A stretch of 64,000 nt of DNA from the NCBI GenBank assembly GCA_016180645.1, contig JACPAV010000005.1, positions 122,917-186,916 of the forward strand. Reading direction: 5' to 3'. This DNA comes from Nitrospirota bacterium (GTDB lineage Bacteria > JACPQY01). The notes below the pieces were generated by a model, which worked only from the letters and a program-made list of their open reading frames with translations, searched no databases and was not told the origin of the DNA. Position numbers and translations under genes: made by a program. Of this stretch, positions 50,068 through 59,535 are shown one piece after another (position 1 is the stretch's first letter; each line of letters begins with the position of its first letter).

Positions 50068-50841
50068 TTATCGTTTCTTCGGGGCGGAGGGCGTCAGCGA
50101 ATCGACGAATCGCGCAAGCTTCTGCACTTCAAGCATGTACGACCTGAACAGGGGCGCCGCCTCACGCTTCGTCGGATCGATTCGCTCCAAGCGATACTCC
50201 CAAGCCTTGCGCACGGCATCGAGGTGAAACCCCACGGCTTTTTCCAGTTCCGAGATCACCAGGTCTCCGTCGACTTGAAGTTCCTGGTGGCCGAGCCAGA
50301 CGAGATATCGGCAAACGCGCACCAGCATCCCACCCGATTTCCGAAGCGTCTGTAGCAGGATCTTCGGCTCGGTCCCCGCCTCCAGCAATACACGCTGGAG
50401 CATCAGGAGGGTCCCCTTGAGTTCGCGCTCGCACTGTCGACGCACCGATTCATTCGAAGGGATCAGCCGCTCAAAAGGATCTTCTCCCCACAGGATTCTC
50501 CGCTTGATCGACATCTCCAGCAGCTCGATGGGATACGTGTCCAGTGCCCCGCTCATGTAGGATCTGTCAAGCAAGAGCGGCGATACCACGCGGAGTTTCC
50601 GCCAATCGCTCACGTAAGGAGTTAATCTGGCCACGTGCTCAAATTGCACCTCTTCAAGCACCAACAGCAGGTGAAGCTCGGATCTCTTGGGATGAAAGTA
50701 TCCCCGCGCCGCGCTGCCGAACAGCACGATACTCTTTAGATCTACCGGGAAGAGATTGCGTACCGTCCGGACGCACTGTTGAAGGGTCCTCTCGTGTTCC
50801 GCCGGAAGACCGGCCGATGGCCCGCTCGCTCCCGTCGCCAT
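50068..50841 (-). CDS. nucleotidyltransferase-fold protein with a degenerate active site
   Basis: The product (257 aa) contains SIVLFGSAARGYFHPKRSELHLLLVLEEV. This is the GS-x-x-R-G/D-x-D strand-loop of minimal nucleotidyltransferases, but the metal-binding DxD is ELH, so catalysis is doubtful. The C-terminal half is helical, with an HEPN-like look. Start ATG 50841 is assumed; ATG 50886 is also in frame. It diverges from the 3-hydroxyacyl-CoA dehydrogenase genes. Confidence 0.6.
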   Translation of the reverse strand: MATGASGPSAGLPAEHERTLQQCVRTVRNLFPVDLKSIVLFGSAARGYFHPKRSELHLLLVLEEVQFEHVARLTPYVSDWRKLRVVSPLLLDRSYMSGALDTYPIELLEMSIKRRILWGEDPFERLIPSNESVRRQCERELKGTLLMLQRVLLEAGTEPKILLQTLRKSGGMLVRVCRYLVWLGHQELQVDGDLVISELEKAVGFHLDAVRKAWEYRLERIDPTKREAAPLFRSYMLEVQKLARFVDSLTPSAPKKR

Positions 50842-50917
50842 GATCCCGGAACTGTACACGTCCCTGTCTGAGATTGCCACGGCCATTCTTGATGTGGATT
50901 CTGGACTTCAGGGGTCC

Positions 50918-50946
50918 TTGACGTTCTGAGGCCAAACCAGTAGACT
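50918..50946 (+). promoter_or_regulatory. sigma-70-type promoter for the dehydrogenase pair
   Basis: TTGACG (50918-50923), 17-base spacer, TAGACT (50941-50946), followed by GGGAGG and the ATG at 50972. A good match in sequence and spacing. Confidence 0.6.
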
Positions 50947-50971
50947 ACCACCCGCTTCAACGGGAGGTTCT

Positions 50972-51844
50972 ATGGGTTCGGAAAAATTGGCCGTCATCGG
51001 ATGCGGCACGATGGGTTCGGGCATCGCCATTCTGTGCGCGGATGCCGGGCTGGACACGACTGTGGTGGAATCCACGCAGTCGCGCGCGCGGGAGGGCATG
51101 AAACGCATCGATGCCTACTTCGCGCAGAGCGTGGCGAAAGGAAAGGCCACCGAGCAGGAGAAACGAGACCGCATCGACCGAATTCACCCCACTTCGGAGC
51201 TGGGGCAGACCGCGGAATGCGATTTCATCATCGAGGCCGTCCCCGAGGATCTTGTCATGAAGAAGCGGCTCTTCGGAGAGCTTCACCACATCTGCAAGAA
51301 AGACGCTCTCCTGCTGACCAATACCTCGACCCTGTCGATCACGGCGATCGCCTCCGGGTGCGGCCGGCCGGACAAGGTCGCCGGCATGCACTTCTGCAAC
51401 CCCGCCCCGATCATGCCGATGATCGAAATTGCGCGCGGCCTTCACACCAGCAATGAAACCTTCGATCGGGTCAAATCCCTCTGCTCGAGCCTTGGAAAGA
51501 AGTTTGTTGTCGCCAAAGACACTCCCGGTTTCCTGACCAACTTCTTTCTCGTCTCATTCGTGCTCGACGCCGTCCGGCTTCTGGAGGGCGGCATGGCCTC
51601 GGCGCAGGATATCGACAAGGCGTGCAAGCTGGGCTTGGGCCATCCGATGGGCCCCTTTGAGCTGATGGACACCGCGGGACTCGACATCACCTGCACGGTG
51701 GCTGAATCCCTGTACGACCAGACGAAGGACACCCGATACGTTCCCCCCGCCCTGCTGCGACAGATGGTGGATGCCGGCCTCCTCGGCCGCAAGTCGGGCC
51801 GCGGGTTCTACGAGTACGGTTCGTCCGGAATCTACGGGGCATAA
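50972..51844 (+). CDS. 3-hydroxyacyl-CoA dehydrogenase 1
   Basis: The 290-aa protein has the NAD site VIGCGTMGSGIAILCADAG, FIIEAVPEDLVMKK, TNTSTLSIT, the catalytic histidine in AGMHFCNPAPIMPMIEI and the C-terminal dimer domain ending GRKSGRGFYEYG. This is the 3-hydroxybutyryl-CoA dehydrogenase (single-domain) length. Strong Shine-Dalgarno GGGAGG. It is followed after 13 bases by a paralogue. Confidence 0.88.
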   Translation: MGSEKLAVIGCGTMGSGIAILCADAGLDTTVVESTQSRAREGMKRIDAYFAQSVAKGKATEQEKRDRIDRIHPTSELGQTAECDFIIEAVPEDLVMKKRLFGELHHICKKDALLLTNTSTLSITAIASGCGRPDKVAGMHFCNPAPIMPMIEIARGLHTSNETFDRVKSLCSSLGKKFVVAKDTPGFLTNFFLVSFVLDAVRLLEGGMASAQDIDKACKLGLGHPMGPFELMDTAGLDITCTVAESLYDQTKDTRYVPPALLRQMVDAGLLGRKSGRGFYEYGSSGIYGA

Positions 51845-51857
51845 CCGGGACACCTCC

Positions 51858-52724
51858 ATGGCTAAGTTTGAAACCGTAGGCGTCATCGGGAGCGGCACCA
51901 TGGGCTCAGGAATCGCCCAACTCTGCGCTCAGGCGGGCATGTCGGTAAAAATGCTTCAGCGCAGCGCCGCCTCGCTCGAAAAAGGTGTGAAGCGGATCGA
52001 CGATTTCCTTACAGGCAGTGTCAAGAAAGGAAAGATGACCGAAGATCAGAAAAAGGAAACCTTGGGACGCGTGTCCGGCACCATGGAGATGAAAGACCTC
52101 GCCGGCTGCGATGTGTTCATCGAATGCACGTACGAAAACATGGAGCTCAAGCGCGAGATCTTCACGGCGATGGATGAGATTGCCAAGCCCAACGCCGTCC
52201 TTTCCACGACAACCTCTTCTCTCTCGATCAGCGAGATCGCTTCCTCAACCCGGATGCCGGGGCGTGTCATCGGGCTCCATTTCTTCAACCCCGCACCCAT
52301 TATGAAGCTTGTGGAGGTCATCCGCGGGATCCAGACTTCTGAGGACACGGTGGAATCGGCCGTGGACTTCACGCGCCAGATCCGAAAGGAGCCCGTGGTC
52401 TGCAAGGACAGCCCAGCCTTCATCGTCAATCGTCTGCTCATCCCGATGCTCAATCAGGCGGTCCAGGCGTACGACGACGGTCTGGCCACACGAGAAGACA
52501 TGGACGCCGCCGTCGAAATGGGGCTCGGTTATCCCTTGGGCCTTCTGAAACTGGCCGACCTGATCGGACTGGATATCTGCTGCAACATGGCCCAAGGCCT
52601 GTACGACGGCTACCGGGAGGTCCGCTTTTCCCCCCCGCCGCTCATGAAGAGCATGGTCAAGGCCGGCCTCCTCGGCCGCAAGTCCGGCCGCGGTTTCTAC
52701 TCCTACAACGGCAACAAGAAGTAG
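51858..52724 (+). CDS. 3-hydroxyacyl-CoA dehydrogenase 2
   Basis: The 288-aa product has VIGSGTMGSGIAQLCAQAG, VFIECTYENMELKREIF, GLHFFNPAPIMKLVEVIRG (catalytic His) and GYPLGLLKLADLIGLD, ending GRKSGRGFYSYN. It is a diverged tandem paralogue of gene 1; the two may form a heteromer or act on different chain lengths or stereoisomers. Start ATG 51858 matches the start of gene 1. Confidence 0.88.
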   Translation: MAKFETVGVIGSGTMGSGIAQLCAQAGMSVKMLQRSAASLEKGVKRIDDFLTGSVKKGKMTEDQKKETLGRVSGTMEMKDLAGCDVFIECTYENMELKREIFTAMDEIAKPNAVLSTTTSSLSISEIASSTRMPGRVIGLHFFNPAPIMKLVEVIRGIQTSEDTVESAVDFTRQIRKEPVVCKDSPAFIVNRLLIPMLNQAVQAYDDGLATREDMDAAVEMGLGYPLGLLKLADLIGLDICCNMAQGLYDGYREVRFSPPPLMKSMVKAGLLGRKSGRGFYSYNGNKK

Positions 52725-52740
52725 GTGCCCGCCCGGCGAA

Positions 52741-55700
52741 TCATTCCGCCGTCAGCGAACGGCGTAGGATTCGCACCGCGAACCGAAGGTCCGGACCGCC
52801 CCGTGCCATGACCGCCTGAATTTTGTTTTCTGCCGTCTGGCGAAAGGCCTTGGCGGCGGCGGCATCTCCCTCCGATGCGGCCTGTCGGCTCAACGCGCAA
52901 TCCAAGTGCCCTCGCTCGAGGTGGAGTAGATCCTTCAGCGACTCGTCGTGACCCGCCTCGGCCAGCTTCTCCGCTCCCTCGAACGCCTCCCGGGAGCGCT
53001 CGATGTGACTTAATTCCGCCTCCGCCGTGCCCAAGTGACCCAGAGTGATGGCCTCCAGCCGGCGATCTCCGATTTCCCTCTGGATGGCCAACGCCAATTG
53101 AAACAGCTCCCAAGCCTCTTCCGCGCCGCCCCGATCCAGATGCACCGTCCCCATGTCGCGCAGCACAATGCTCTCAAATCGCCTCGACCCCACCTCGCGG
53201 TGGATGGCGAGGGCGCGTTCCAAGTGGTGCCAGGCCGTCTCGTGATTTCCCTCATCGAATTCCAGGACCCCCAAATTCCCAATAACAATCCCCTCGAATC
53301 TCCGATCGCCCACCTCACGGAGAATGGATAAGGCCAGATCGAAGCTCTCCCGCGCCTCGCGTCTCACCCCTTTCTCCATGTGGAGGTGACCGAGATTCCC
53401 GAGAGTAATGCCTTCCAATCGCCGGTTTCCAACTTCGCGGTGAATCCGAAGGGCTTCCGCGTACAGTGAAGCCGCTTCGTCCAAACGCCCCTGATCCTGG
53501 GCCACAATCGCCACGTACCCGGTGACCGTACCCTCCATGCCCCTGTCGCCGGCCGCCTTCTGGTCGGCCAGCGCCCGCTCCAAATACGGCTGCGCCTTGT
53601 CGATCTGCCCCAGATCCCGATACAGCGTTCCCAGATCGTACAACACCATCCCCTCGATGGACCGGTTCCCCACCTCTTTCGAGATCTCCAAGGCATTTTC
53701 GAAGTCGGCCAATGCGTCCGTCAGGCGACCGCGCGCCCTTCTGGCCCGACCCCGCGACTCCAATAGCCTGGCTTTCAAGACCGGGTCCACGCCGGGAACG
53801 TTCATCATGCCGCGCGCGGAGTCCAGAATGGATAGGTGCGCATCGAAGGGCCCGCGCATCGAAAGGACCGGGTCGATAGCCAGGACCGCCCTGAGTGCCT
53901 GGGATACACGTTCGGCGTTCAGGGTCGAGCCGACCAGTGCCCGCTTGTGGATGGCCATCAGGTTTTCCGACTCCAGCGCCAGAAATCGCATGACCTTGAT
54001 GCCGTCCGGCCCTTCGATCTTCCCGCCGATCTCCGATCCCATTTGAACGTAGTACTCCGCGTGGCGGTGAAGGGCTGCCTCGCTCCGTCCGGCTTCGGCC
54101 AGTTTCTCGGCGGCGTACTCCGCGATGCTCTCGTACAGACCGAACCTCAGCTCTCCGGGCAGACCGGCGGGTTCGAAGGAGCGCAGGAGCGACTTGTCAC
54201 GGAGGGCCTGGATGACATCCAACACCCAAGGGGGTCCCGGGAATTCCCCGAGATCGATGATCGCCTCGGCCGCCTCCATCATGAATCCTCCCTTGAAGAC
54301 GGAGCACTGAGCGAGAGCGGACTTCTCCCACGGCTGAAGAAGATTCCACGACCAGTCGATGGCCCCTCGGAGGGTGGATTGACGGGAGGCCGCGTCCCGG
54401 TCTCCCCCCCCGAGGACCTCGAAGCGTCTCGGGAGACGTTGGAGCAGCTTGGCCGGCGTCAGAACACCCATCCGCGCCGCGGCCAGTTCGATGGCCAGTG
54501 GAATGCCATCCAAGTGTCGGACAATGGCCACCACGGCCGGCGCCTCATCGGCCGTCAGCGCGTAGTCCTGCCGGACGGCCCGAACGCGATCGACAAACAG
54601 TTGCACCGCCTCCGATGCGGCGAATTCCGCATCCTCTTTCGGAAGACTCAGCGGTCCCAACGCATGGGTCATCTCACCCGGCAGCCGCAGTCGCTCTCTT
54701 GAGCTGATAAGGAACTGCGCGTCCGGGGAAAGTTCCAGCCACCGTCCCACCGTGGCCCGCGCGGACTCCACCACCTGTTCGAAATTGTCGAGGATCAACA
54801 GGACCCGCCCACGCCCGGCCAGCGCCTGCCCCAACTGGTAAGCGGTTTCGGACGGCGACCGACCCGCCGCAATGGAAACGTTGAGGGCCTTCGCTACGGC
54901 CGTAAACACGCCGTCGACGCCCGTCGCCTCCGAGAGATCGCAGAACCACACGCCACCACCCCCATCGTGTGAAAAATGGTCCAATTGAAGCAGACCGTAT
55001 TGCGACGCCAGCCGGGTCTTCCCCGTGCCACCGGGACCGAGAATGGTGACGAGGCGTTCCCCGCCGGCGAAATACTCATGCAGCCTCTGTAGGTCCGGCT
55101 TCCGGCCGACGAAACGAGTCGGCGCGGCGGTCAGATTGGTTTTGCGAACTTCGGCCGTACGAAGAGGAGGGAATCGCCGCCCCGCAAGCGACTTGGGCAT
55201 GATCTGGATGATCTGGATGACCTGTTCGGCGGATTCCAATCCCTTCAGACGGTACTCGCCCAAGTCCATGGTATGGGGCGATCCCAGGAGCGCGAGTTGG
55301 GCTTCGATCTCCTGCCAAACCCACCCGGTCACAACCACTTGGCCTCCGTGAGCAGCGGCAGCCACCCGCGCGGCACGGTTCACCATCGGGCCGAAGTAAT
55401 CCATCCGGCCCGTCACGGGATCCGGACGACATTCCGGCCGGCCGATGTGAACGCCCATCCGAAGACGCAGGCCGCTAAAGAGCCGTTCCCCATCGGGCTT
55501 GGCCTCTTCCCGCGCAGCCTCGTGGGCGAGGATCTCTGGAGGCCATTGAACAGCCGCCAGACCTTCCTGCGCGGCCAGGCACCAGCGGACCGCTTGGATC
55601 GCGCTTCCGAAAGCGACCATGAAGGAATCCCCTTCCGTCTTGACCTCATACCCCCCGCAGTCGGCCAGCGTCCGTCGCAGGAACGTATTGTGGATTTCCA

Positions 55701-55827
55701 GCGCGGAACTCATCGCGCCGGGATATCGCTCCCAGAGCGATGTGGAGCCTTGAATATCGGTAAAGACGAGGGTGACGACGCCGGTCGGCGCCGACGGGGA
55801 ACCGTGTTGTGAGTTTCCCTCAACCAT
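52741..55827 (-). CDS. class III nucleotidyl cyclase fused to an NB-ARC-like ATPase and TPR repeats
   Basis: The 1028-aa protein has three parts. Residues ~17-200 are a class III cyclase domain with the metal aspartates in LVFTDIQGSTSLWERYPG (D24) and TEGDSFMVAF (D67), and GRPECRPDPVTGRMDYFGPMVNRAARV. Residues ~240-560 are a STAND ATPase (ILGPGGTGKTRLASQ, VLLILDNFEQV, GIPLAIELAAARM). From ~690 on come TPR units of about 40 residues with GDRRFEGIVIGNLG-type repeats. It should sense a protein or ligand and make a cyclic nucleotide. It is a single-gene unit on the minus strand. Confidence 0.85.
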   Translation of the reverse strand: MVEGNSQHGSPSAPTGVVTLVFTDIQGSTSLWERYPGAMSSALEIHNTFLRRTLADCGGYEVKTEGDSFMVAFGSAIQAVRWCLAAQEGLAAVQWPPEILAHEAAREEAKPDGERLFSGLRLRMGVHIGRPECRPDPVTGRMDYFGPMVNRAARVAAAAHGGQVVVTGWVWQEIEAQLALLGSPHTMDLGEYRLKGLESAEQVIQIIQIMPKSLAGRRFPPLRTAEVRKTNLTAAPTRFVGRKPDLQRLHEYFAGGERLVTILGPGGTGKTRLASQYGLLQLDHFSHDGGGGVWFCDLSEATGVDGVFTAVAKALNVSIAAGRSPSETAYQLGQALAGRGRVLLILDNFEQVVESARATVGRWLELSPDAQFLISSRERLRLPGEMTHALGPLSLPKEDAEFAASEAVQLFVDRVRAVRQDYALTADEAPAVVAIVRHLDGIPLAIELAAARMGVLTPAKLLQRLPRRFEVLGGGDRDAASRQSTLRGAIDWSWNLLQPWEKSALAQCSVFKGGFMMEAAEAIIDLGEFPGPPWVLDVIQALRDKSLLRSFEPAGLPGELRFGLYESIAEYAAEKLAEAGRSEAALHRHAEYYVQMGSEIGGKIEGPDGIKVMRFLALESENLMAIHKRALVGSTLNAERVSQALRAVLAIDPVLSMRGPFDAHLSILDSARGMMNVPGVDPVLKARLLESRGRARRARGRLTDALADFENALEISKEVGNRSIEGMVLYDLGTLYRDLGQIDKAQPYLERALADQKAAGDRGMEGTVTGYVAIVAQDQGRLDEAASLYAEALRIHREVGNRRLEGITLGNLGHLHMEKGVRREARESFDLALSILREVGDRRFEGIVIGNLGVLEFDEGNHETAWHHLERALAIHREVGSRRFESIVLRDMGTVHLDRGGAEEAWELFQLALAIQREIGDRRLEAITLGHLGTAEAELSHIERSREAFEGAEKLAEAGHDESLKDLLHLERGHLDCALSRQAASEGDAAAAKAFRQTAENKIQAVMARGGPDLRFAVRILRRSLTAE

Positions 55828-55848
55828 CGGCTGGGAGCATGAACCCCG

Positions 55849-56628
55849 TCACGGCTTCCCCGCGGACCTCAGCCAGCGGATATAGGCCTTGATGGATTCG
55901 ATATCTCCCTCGTCCAACACATCCTTGTAGGCCGGCATTTTGATCGTCTGGCGATTGAGAAAGAACCGGGCGAGCGGATTCCTTTCCAGGCGAGGGTTGG
56001 TCCCTTCCCGAATCCAGTGCTCCAGTTCGGCGTCATCCTTCACCAGTTCGTCGTAGTCCGCGCCGCTCCATGACGGGATGTACCCGGTGAGCGAGGATGG
56101 ATTTCCTGGGGTCCCCTTTCCGCCCGGACCGTGACAACCGAAGCAACCGTGCTCCCGCGCCTCCTCGTAGCCCTCGTGCTCGGGAGTATCCTTCGAAGGC
56201 TCCTCCATCTCGGAAACGGCCTTGAAATATTTCACTAGATCTTCCAGTTGCCCGCAGCAGAGCTTCCCTTCGTAAGCGGGCATCTTGATGAGCATGCGCC
56301 TGCGATTCTCTTGGAACGCCGCGTCGTTTTCCTTGCGTTTGGGGTAGCCGTAGAGAATCCACTCGCGCAGATCCGCCTCGCTCTTTTCGTGGATGTACAT
56401 CATCTGAGTTCCACCGACCCACGCCGGAACCTCCTGTTCCTCCGCGCCGGGATTCGCGATGCCTTGGAGGCCGCCGTCGCCGTGGCAGTTGAAGCAGCCC
56501 GCTTTCATCGCCACCCGCCGGCCCCGCTCAATCGGGGAGATGTTCCGGCACCTCACCCACCACAATCCCCCTCCAACAGCGACCAGAAGGACCGCCGCGG
56601 CCAGTCCGATTTTCTTCCTTCGACTCAC
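55849..56628 (-). CDS. membrane-anchored dihaem cytochrome c
   Basis: The 259-aa protein has an N-terminal membrane anchor (IGLAAAVLLVAVGGGLWWV) and two c-type haem sites, CFNCH (45-49) and CFGCH (162-166). Each is followed by an IKMPAY segment that supplies the axial methionine. The two halves look like an internal duplication. A CC pair at 124-125 is extra. It probably carries electrons to a periplasmic acceptor; the adjacent gene encodes another periplasmic Cys-containing protein. Haem attachment may depend on CcsA at 29942. Confidence 0.85.
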   Translation of the reverse strand: MSRRKKIGLAAAVLLVAVGGGLWWVRCRNISPIERGRRVAMKAGCFNCHGDGGLQGIANPGAEEQEVPAWVGGTQMMYIHEKSEADLREWILYGYPKRKENDAAFQENRRRMLIKMPAYEGKLCCGQLEDLVKYFKAVSEMEEPSKDTPEHEGYEEAREHGCFGCHGPGGKGTPGNPSSLTGYIPSWSGADYDELVKDDAELEHWIREGTNPRLERNPLARFFLNRQTIKMPAYKDVLDEGDIESIKAYIRWLRSAGKP

Positions 56629-56654
56629 GACTTGCGTCTCACGATTTACGCCTC
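56620..56654. repeat. heptamer array spanning the start of the cytochrome gene
   Basis: TCGACTC, ACGACTT, GCGTCTC, ACGATTT, ACGCCTC. The array covers the cytochrome gene start and the end of the gene upstream, so it contributes to the first codons (MSRRK). Confidence 0.7.
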
Positions 56655-57060
56655 AGTGTTTGTGTTCCCCACCCGATTCCTTTGATTCCACCTTGGGCGC
56701 CGCCCCTTTCAGCTCCTTCACCGAATCCACGATGATGGCCGTCGCCCCTCCCTTTTCGATCCGTTCTCCCTTGATTTCCACGCGCTCCGCCGCCAGCTTC
56801 TTCACGTCGTCGAAGGCCGATTCATTGTCGTGGCTCGGCAGGAGCAGCAGGACCTTCTGGTCGTCCGTCAGCAGCGCCGCCGGAATGCCTTTCCGCAGGC
56901 ACGTCTGCGCGCACTTCTTGTGCCCCCTGCCTTTTTCGTTGTGAGTGAAATAGCAGGTGGAATCGATCACCTCCCCCTGAACGGTCACCTGCTCGCCCGC
57001 TATCACCACATTCGCACTTAGAATCATTCCAAGAACACCGTAAATGAACCAACGGTTCAT
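56653..57060 (-). CDS. periplasmic cysteine-containing protein of unknown function
   Basis: The 135-aa product has a signal peptide (MNRWFIYGVLGMILSANVVIA) and a conserved-looking core: VTVQGEVIDSTCYFTHNEKGRGHKKCAQTCLRKGIPAALLTDD, with three cysteines and two histidines in a possible metal or disulfide site, then an OB-like beta part and a His-rich end (GGEHKH). I have seen this kind of core next to cytochrome genes but cannot name a function. Start ATG 57060 follows AAAGGAG. Confidence 0.65.
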   Translation of the reverse strand: MNRWFIYGVLGMILSANVVIAGEQVTVQGEVIDSTCYFTHNEKGRGHKKCAQTCLRKGIPAALLTDDQKVLLLLPSHDNESAFDDVKKLAAERVEIKGERIEKGGATAIIVDSVKELKGAAPKVESKESGGEHKH

Positions 57061-57101
57061 GAGTTTCTCCTTTCGTAACCCTTCAGCACCCCCCATCCTA
57101 A

Positions 57102-57220
57102 CCTTCCCCCTCAAGGGGGGAAGGGATAAGTGAGAGTGCGCTTCCCTTTCTTTCTCCCTCCCCCTTCCAGCCTTCGCAGCCGGAGCTGCTCCCGCCTTCG
57201 CGAAGCCCGCTTCGGCGGGC
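57102..57220. other. intergenic hairpins upstream of the small periplasmic-protein gene
   Basis: A hairpin CCTTCCCCC-TCAA-GGGGGAAGG lies at 57102-57124. A second, GCCCGC-TTCG-GCGGGC (57205-57220), has the extra-stable UUCG-type loop. They lie downstream of the GMC gene on the minus strand, so one probably ends its transcript. Confidence 0.5.
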
Positions 57221-57288
57221 GAAGGAAGGTCGGCGGAGTAGGCCGACGGGGAAGGGTCAGGGTGGAGGTGAACGCTTATCTCCTTTCG

Positions 57289-59328
57289 TTACGACTGAGC
57301 TGCCAGGTGCTCCGCCAGCCGGTGGCCCAAGGCCATCGCCGTAAGTTGCGGCGGAACACCAATGGAATCAGGATACAGGCTGGTGTCGCACACGTAAACC
57401 CCTTTGACCCCGAACACCGCCCCATAGGGATCGGCCGCACCCTTGGTGGGATCCGAGCCGATTCCGCACGTAGACTGAGGATGGACCGACACGTAGGGCA
57501 CGGAACGCATGTCCACCTCGGCGATCCTCGTGATCTCCTCCGGCTTCTCGAGAATCGCTCCCTTCGGCATCGTCAGCATGACTTTCTTCGCGCCCGCAGC
57601 GAACAGCAATTTCGCACAGTGCACCCAGGATTCTCGAAGCGTCTCCAAGTCGCTCGGCGTGAGCGCATATTTTATTCGCGGTCGGCCTGCGCCGTGGACG
57701 CTCACCTGCCCTTCCGTCCGGTCGTGGATGAAGGGTGAGAGCGCCGCGACGTGCCGATATTGCGTCATGGCGTCCCGATGGAATCGGCCGACACCGGGCA
57801 CGATTCCGGAGAAAAGCATGGGGTGGCCGAAGGCCGAAACCACCACGTAGGATCCCTCGGGCCGCGGCTTGAAGAACTCCGTAACCACGACGCTCTGGGG
57901 AAGTCCCCGCCATCCCTCGATCGGTTCATCGAAAAGGCCGGCCACGCTCGTCCCAGGGTGTAGATGGAGACCCGCTCCAATCCGTGGGTTGCTTGCCCCA
58001 AGCCCCGATCGAATCAGCAGCACCGGAGAGTCGATTCCCCCCGCGGAGACGATCACACGCTTGCAACGGATCTTCATGGTGCGTCCGGCCGCTGATTTCG
58101 CTTCGACCGCCACGACCGATCCACCTTCCACCGCGATCCGTTGCGCCCGGCAATTCGTGACGACCTTACCTCCATGGGCCACGAACGAGGGGAGAAAGGC
58201 CACGGGAATATTGTTCTTACGATCATAGGCGCAGCCCAATTCGCAGAAGCCGCTCCCGAGACAGTCCGTCCGGTTATGCCTTGCCACCTCGAAAAGCCAT
58301 CCCAGCTTTTGGGAGCCGCTCACCGCCACTTTGTTGTTGAGATTGACTTGGCTTTCGTCAATCCGAGTTACCCGGATCCGCGTTTCCACCGCCTGGTAGT
58401 GGCGCTCCATGCCGGCCACGCTCATGTCTTCCACTCCCGAACGGCGCCGCCAATCTTCGAAGATCCACTCCGGGGCGCGGTAGCAGAGGTTGATGTTATG
58501 GACGGTCGACCCGCCCACGCCGCGGCCCTGGATCACGTTGATCCGGCGGTCCGCCGTCTGCCGGAATCCGAATTCGTTGAACAAGCGCGGGATCATTTCT
58601 TCTTCCCGCTGATTCATTTGATCGCTTGTGACGTAGGCCCCCGCTTCCAGTGCGAGCACTTCCACTCCGCGGTCGGCCAGCTCCGTCGCCGCGACGCCGC
58701 CACCCGCGCCAAACCCAATCACGACCGTGTGGGCGTCCATCTCAGCCGGCGTTTCCGGATCATCCGCCGAGGACACGCCCGATGTCACCTTCACGGGAAC
58801 ATGGGGCATGGGAATGCGGCCGACCCACGGCCCGTCGTATCCGATTTCCGGCCACACCTCCTCACGCCCGTAGTGGGCCATGGCGCAGAGGGTGCGCAAA
58901 AGAACCATGAGCATTCGCCGCGAATCGATCCGGCTGTCGAGCCACCCCTCAAGAACTTCTTCCTGTTCTTCCCGCGTAAGCCGTCCAAAGGTCTTGAAGC
59001 GAAGCCCAAAGACAGGCTGATAATGGATCACCCGCGCCAGAATACTCACGACCTTGACGAGATCGATCTCCGTGCTTGGAAATACTTTTCGAACCAATCG
59101 ATCGACGCTCTCGGGATCGAAGGGCTTGTCCTGTGGACCGAGTCCCAGCAGCGCCGTTCCCACCACGGCCAGGACGCCATGGTGGCTGCCATCGCTCCCA
59201 GCCGCCTTTGGTCCATTCCCGCATGAGGCCGCCAGAAGCACTCCAAACGCGCTGTTGCTTCTTAGAAAGTCCCGACGCGTGAACCGTTCGACTTCAGCCA
59301 GCGAAAGCAGATCTCTACCGTTCGACAC
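57289..59328 (-). CDS. GMC-family oxidoreductase with Tat lipoprotein signal
   Basis: The 679-aa protein begins with a twin-arginine signal, TRRDFLRSNSAFG, followed by LLAASC, a possible lipid-attachment site. Residues ~50-160 look like the small gluconate-dehydrogenase subunit 3 type domain. The flavin domain starts at HTVVIGFGAGGGVAATELADRG and includes VIQGRGVGGSTVHN and the C-terminal VHPQSTCGIGSDPTKGAADPYG with the active-site histidine. It oxidises an alcohol or sterol-like substrate outside the cytoplasm and could pass electrons to the nearby cytochrome. Confidence 0.82.
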   Translation of the reverse strand: MSNGRDLLSLAEVERFTRRDFLRSNSAFGVLLAASCGNGPKAAGSDGSHHGVLAVVGTALLGLGPQDKPFDPESVDRLVRKVFPSTEIDLVKVVSILARVIHYQPVFGLRFKTFGRLTREEQEEVLEGWLDSRIDSRRMLMVLLRTLCAMAHYGREEVWPEIGYDGPWVGRIPMPHVPVKVTSGVSSADDPETPAEMDAHTVVIGFGAGGGVAATELADRGVEVLALEAGAYVTSDQMNQREEEMIPRLFNEFGFRQTADRRINVIQGRGVGGSTVHNINLCYRAPEWIFEDWRRRSGVEDMSVAGMERHYQAVETRIRVTRIDESQVNLNNKVAVSGSQKLGWLFEVARHNRTDCLGSGFCELGCAYDRKNNIPVAFLPSFVAHGGKVVTNCRAQRIAVEGGSVVAVEAKSAAGRTMKIRCKRVIVSAGGIDSPVLLIRSGLGASNPRIGAGLHLHPGTSVAGLFDEPIEGWRGLPQSVVVTEFFKPRPEGSYVVVSAFGHPMLFSGIVPGVGRFHRDAMTQYRHVAALSPFIHDRTEGQVSVHGAGRPRIKYALTPSDLETLRESWVHCAKLLFAAGAKKVMLTMPKGAILEKPEEITRIAEVDMRSVPYVSVHPQSTCGIGSDPTKGAADPYGAVFGVKGVYVCDTSLYPDSIGVPPQLTAMALGHRLAEHLAAQS

Positions 59329-59498
59329 GACTCCGATTATAGGTGAATCCTGGCCGCCAAGTCAGCAAGATTATGAGACAGTCGACCTTCTGACTTCTTC
59401 CCACCCGCGCCCGCGTCACGCCAAAAGTGGTGGCCTGCGCACCGGGTGAGGAGCGACGTAAGGATCGCAGGGATAGATTGCGTAGGCAGGACTCTCCC

Positions 59499-59527
59499 TT
59501 GACCTTAGTCACGCGACGCGTTATTAT
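59499..59527 (+). promoter_or_regulatory. sigma-70-type promoter for higBA
   Basis: TTGACC (59499-59504), 17-base spacer, TATTAT (59522-59527). Transcription would start near 59534, two bases before the higB TTG codon, so the mRNA would have almost no leader. Confidence 0.6.
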
Positions 59528-59535
59528 TCACCGCA

